Of a DNA stretch of 64,000 nt, positions 61,806 through 64,000 are shown in pieces (the first letter of the stretch is position 1; each line of letters opens with the position of its first letter). The DNA comes from Bradyrhizobium sp. 141. GTDB lineage: Bacteria; Pseudomonadota; Alphaproteobacteria; Rhizobiales; Xanthobacteraceae. The notes beneath the pieces were generated by a model. That model was not told where the DNA came from. It saw only the letters and a list, made by a program, of their open reading frames with translations, and did not search any database. The translations under genes and the position numbers were made by a program. The stretch covers positions 1 through 64,000 of the forward strand of contig NZ_JADPKR010000113.1 in the NCBI RefSeq assembly GCF_023074055.1. Direction: 5' to 3'.

Positions 61806-62498
61806 GTGTCCGCATTTCGCCGTCTTGCCCAATGGCTGGCGCTCGTCCTGACGCTCGCCGCCTCTCCCGCGCTGGCGGCCTCAGGCCCGCCGCCGGGCTT
61901 CGTCCTCTCCGACGATGCCGAGCTCGCCTTCACCTCGCCCGACGGCGCCATCAGGCTCGAGCAGTACATGAGGGACGGTGGCGCCTGGGACGTCAAATGG
62001 CAGGTCTGGGCGCGACGCGGCGGGCAGATGACGGAGCTGAAGCCGGAGCAGGGCTACGGCGCGGGCTTCCGCTTCACCAGCGACTCGCAATGGCTGGTGC
62101 GGATGCAGAAGACCGGCTCCGGCGCGCAGGACCTTTTTCTCTACCATGTCGAGAACGGCGCCTTCGTCAGCGCGGCGAAGCAATCACTCAGCGACCTCGC
62201 CTGGGCCTATTTCCACAGCCGTCCCGACACCAACAACATGAAGCTCGACTACCACATCTCGGCCAATCTCGTAAAAGGCACGGAAGAAGCCTATCGCTGG
62301 CTCGGGGTGCACTGGCCCGACAACCGTTATCTCGTGATCTCGCTGTCGGGCGAAATGGACAAGCATCCGAAGAACGTCGCCGTGAAGGGATTGGCGGATT
62401 GGAAATGCCGTTATGACCTCACGACCGGCAAGTTCGACGTGCCCAAGATGTTCGCGAAGGGCAATGCGGAAGCGCTGAGATGGGAGATCAAGCGGTGA
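61806..62498 (+). CDS. Secreted hypothetical protein
   Basis: Encodes 230 residues from a GTG preceded by GAGGAATTTTTCCC. Residues 1-24 are a signal peptide (QWLALVLTLAASPALAA). The mature protein has strand-rich segments such as LEQYMRDGGAWDVKWQVWARRGGQMTEL, FRFTSDSQWLVRMQKTGSGAQDLFLYHV and NRYLVISLSGEMDKHPKNVAVKGLADWKCRYDLTTGKFDVP in parts, reminiscent of a beta-propeller-like or YVTN-type blade. I do not recognise the family. It is a single gene followed by palindromic copy C. Confidence 0.6.
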   Translation: MSAFRRLAQWLALVLTLAASPALAASGPPPGFVLSDDAELAFTSPDGAIRLEQYMRDGGAWDVKWQVWARRGGQMTELKPEQGYGAGFRFTSDSQWLVRMQKTGSGAQDLFLYHVENGAFVSAAKQSLSDLAWAYFHSRPDTNNMKLDYHISANLVKGTEEAYRWLGVHWPDNRYLVISLSGEMDKHPKNVAVKGLADWKCRYDLTTGKFDVPKMFAKGNAEALRWEIKR

Positions 62499-62516
62499 GG
62501 ACGGCTTCGTAGCTTC

Positions 62517-62607
62517 GTAGGGTGGGCAAAGCGGAAGCGTGCCCACCACCTCCATCCATCATGGACAGATCGTGGGCACGGCGCTGCCGCGCCTTTGCCC
62601 ACCCTAC
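62517..62607. repeat. GTAGGGTGGGCAAAG palindromic element, copy C
   Basis: Same outer arms as copies A and B, with inner GTGCCCACC/GTGGGCACG. It lies after the secreted hypothetical gene. Confidence 0.9.
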
Positions 62608-62761
62608 AAGACCTGAGCTGGGGAATCCGGCGGTGAGCGCGTCGGCCTTCGAGTCCAGGGAACCAACCCACTGATTTTCCTCCGATTCATAGTTCCCTAA
62701 CCCTCGATGGTAACGGGGTCTTTTCGGTTTAGCTGCATCTTGCATCCCACGGGAGGGCTGC

Positions 62762-64000
62762 ATGGGCACATCGATCCGATGGACCGCGCGCTTGCGCGCG
62801 CTGCTCCGTCGCTGGCGGGGAGCGCCATTGACGTGGCTGATCGTCGGCGGCTTCGTGCTGATGGCCGCGATGGCCGTCGGCACCGCGCTCACCGTCGACC
62901 GCTTCCGGCAGAACGCGATCGAGAGCGGCCGCGACAGCCTTGAAAACTCCGTGCGCCTGCTGGCCCGGCATTTCGACCGCGAGTTCGAGGATTTCGCGGT
63001 GCTCCAGAAGAGCATCATCGCCGAGCTCGAGAGCCGCGGCATCGAATCCGCCGACATTTTCCGCAGCGAGATGGGCACGCTGGCCGTGCACGAGGTGCTG
63101 CGTGCAAAAGCCAGCGGCTGGTCCGACGTTGCCGGCGCCAATCTGTTCGATTCCAGGGGCATGTTGATCAACTCGTCGCGGCGCTGGCCGGTCGCCGACG
63201 TCTCGGTCGCCGACCGCGGCTATTTCAACCGCCTCAAGAACGATCCGGCCGCGCAGGAAGAGATCGAGGTCGTGCAGGGCCGGATCGGCAACGGACCGGC
63301 GATCGTGTTCGCACGGCGCGTGTCCGGCCCGCACGGCGAATTCCTCGGGCTGGTCTCGCGCGCGATCGCGCCCGAGCAGCTCGAATCGTTCTTCGCCTCG
63401 ACCGGGCTCGGCGAGGACTCCTCGATCGCGATGCACCACCAGAACGGCCAATTGCTGGCCCGCGTTCCGCGTGTCGATGCGATGATCGGGCAGAACTTTC
63501 GCAACGGCAAGCCGGAGCAGATGGCGGTGTTCGAGCGCACCTTCGTCTCCATGCAGATCGCAAGCCCGATCGACGGCAAGGACCGCATCGTCGCCTCGCG
63601 CCTCCTCGCCGGCGAGCCGCTGGTCGTGATCGCGACCAAGTCGCTGGACGCGACGCTCGCGACCTGGCGCACGCAAACGAAATTCTTCGTCACCGTCGCC
63701 GTGCTGTCGATCGGCCTGCTGGTGCTCACGCTGTTCCTGATCTTCCGCCAGGTCACGCACCGGCTCTCGCTCGAGAAGCAGCGGCTCGACACCGCGATGA
63801 ACACGATGACGCAAGGTCTCCTGATGTTCGATCAGGACGAGCGGCTGATCGTCTGCAACCGGCGCTACATCGAGATGTACGGCTTGTCCTCCGATGTGGT
63901 GAAGCCCGGCGCCACTTTCCGCGACGTGATCCAGCATCGCCATGACGCCGGCTCGTTCCACGGCGACGTCTCGTCCTATTGCGACGACATCCTGAGCAGT
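62762..64000 (+). CDS. Membrane dCache/PAS signalling protein, 3' end cut by window
   Basis: An open frame runs from the ATG at 62762 (GGGAGGG upstream) to the window edge, 413 codons. One transmembrane helix (WLIVGGFVLMAAMAVGTALTV), an extracytoplasmic dCache-like sensor (DVAGANLFDSRGMLINSSRRWP, YFNRLKNDP), a second helix (VTVAVLSIGLLVLTLFLIF) and the start of a PAS domain (GLLMFDQDERLIVCNRRYIEMYGL) are visible. Proteins with this order in Bradyrhizobium usually continue into GGDEF/EAL or kinase modules, so cyclic-di-GMP signalling is likely but is not in the window. Confidence 0.8.
   Translation, partial: MGTSIRWTARLRALLRRWRGAPLTWLIVGGFVLMAAMAVGTALTVDRFRQNAIESGRDSLENSVRLLARHFDREFEDFAVLQKSIIAELESRGIESADIFRSEMGTLAVHEVLRAKASGWSDVAGANLFDSRGMLINSSRRWPVADVSVADRGYFNRLKNDPAAQEEIEVVQGRIGNGPAIVFARRVSGPHGEFLGLVSRAIAPEQLESFFASTGLGEDSSIAMHHQNGQLLARVPRVDAMIGQNFRNGKPEQMAVFERTFVSMQIASPIDGKDRIVASRLLAGEPLVVIATKSLDATLATWRTQTKFFVTVAVLSIGLLVLTLFLIFRQVTHRLSLEKQRLDTAMNTMTQGLLMFDQDERLIVCNRRYIEMYGLSSDVVKPGATFRDVIQHRHDAGSFHGDVSSYCDDILSS

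Noticed and set aside
1..64000. CRISPR array
   Set aside because: No regularly spaced direct repeats and no cas genes are visible; the repeats seen are palindromic intergenic elements.

Overview
The window looks like chromosome of a Bradyrhizobium-type alphaproteobacterium (Hyphomicrobiales). This is inferred from the high GC, the families of palindromic intergenic repeats, a form II CO-dehydrogenase-like cluster and the homogentisate genes. No ribosomal or other marker gene is present to fix the genus.

Positions 1 to about 16.7 kb are an accessory island ending at the 3' end of a tRNA-Ser(GGA) gene. It carries a three-gene mobility cassette (DUF2924 protein, serine recombinase, small HTH-like protein) and, convergent to it, a tightly coupled five-gene anti-phage operon of DISARM type. 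In transcription order the operon is: an adenine-type DNA methyltransferase, an 885-residue protein of unknown function, the DrmA helicase, DrmB (DUF1998) and DrmC (phospholipase D fold). The accessory genes fit neither described DISARM class cleanly, and this is the most interesting system in the window.

From 17 to 27 kb lie a small secreted protein, the trehalose genes otsA and otsB with an MFS transporter, a DUF3175 protein, and two tandem methyl-accepting chemotaxis proteins. The two chemoreceptors share an almost identical 1.1-kb signalling half but have different sensor domains.

From 27 to 32 kb is a coxS-coxL-coxM type molybdenum hydroxylase cluster (AYRGAGR active-site motif, form II) with a strong terminator, followed by a CaiB/BaiF CoA-transferase. 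From 32 to 41 kb is aromatic and tyrosine catabolism: hppD with a divergent Lrp/AsnC regulator, then an operon of FAD hydroxylase, DUF2783, MBL-fold protein, hmgA and fahA with a divergent MarR regulator. These convert 4-hydroxyphenylpyruvate or a hydroxylated aromatic to homogentisate and then to fumarate and acetoacetate. The maleylacetoacetate isomerase is not in the window.

From 41 to 64 kb are an AHL-lactonase-like hydrolase, a secreted caspase-fold protein that has lost both catalytic residues, an OmpA-like protein, an RND efflux adaptor and pump, an overlapping DUF6883/DUF4926 gene pair, a Crp-family regulator, an AsmA-like protein, a membrane GAF/HAMP adenylate cyclase, an RTX-type repeat protein, an LTXXQ/Spy-like protein, a LysM protein, two proteins of unknown function and a truncated dCache/PAS sensor. 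A perfect TGTGA-N6-TCACA palindrome, a near match upstream of the Crp gene, and the cyclase suggest a local cAMP-Crp circuit.
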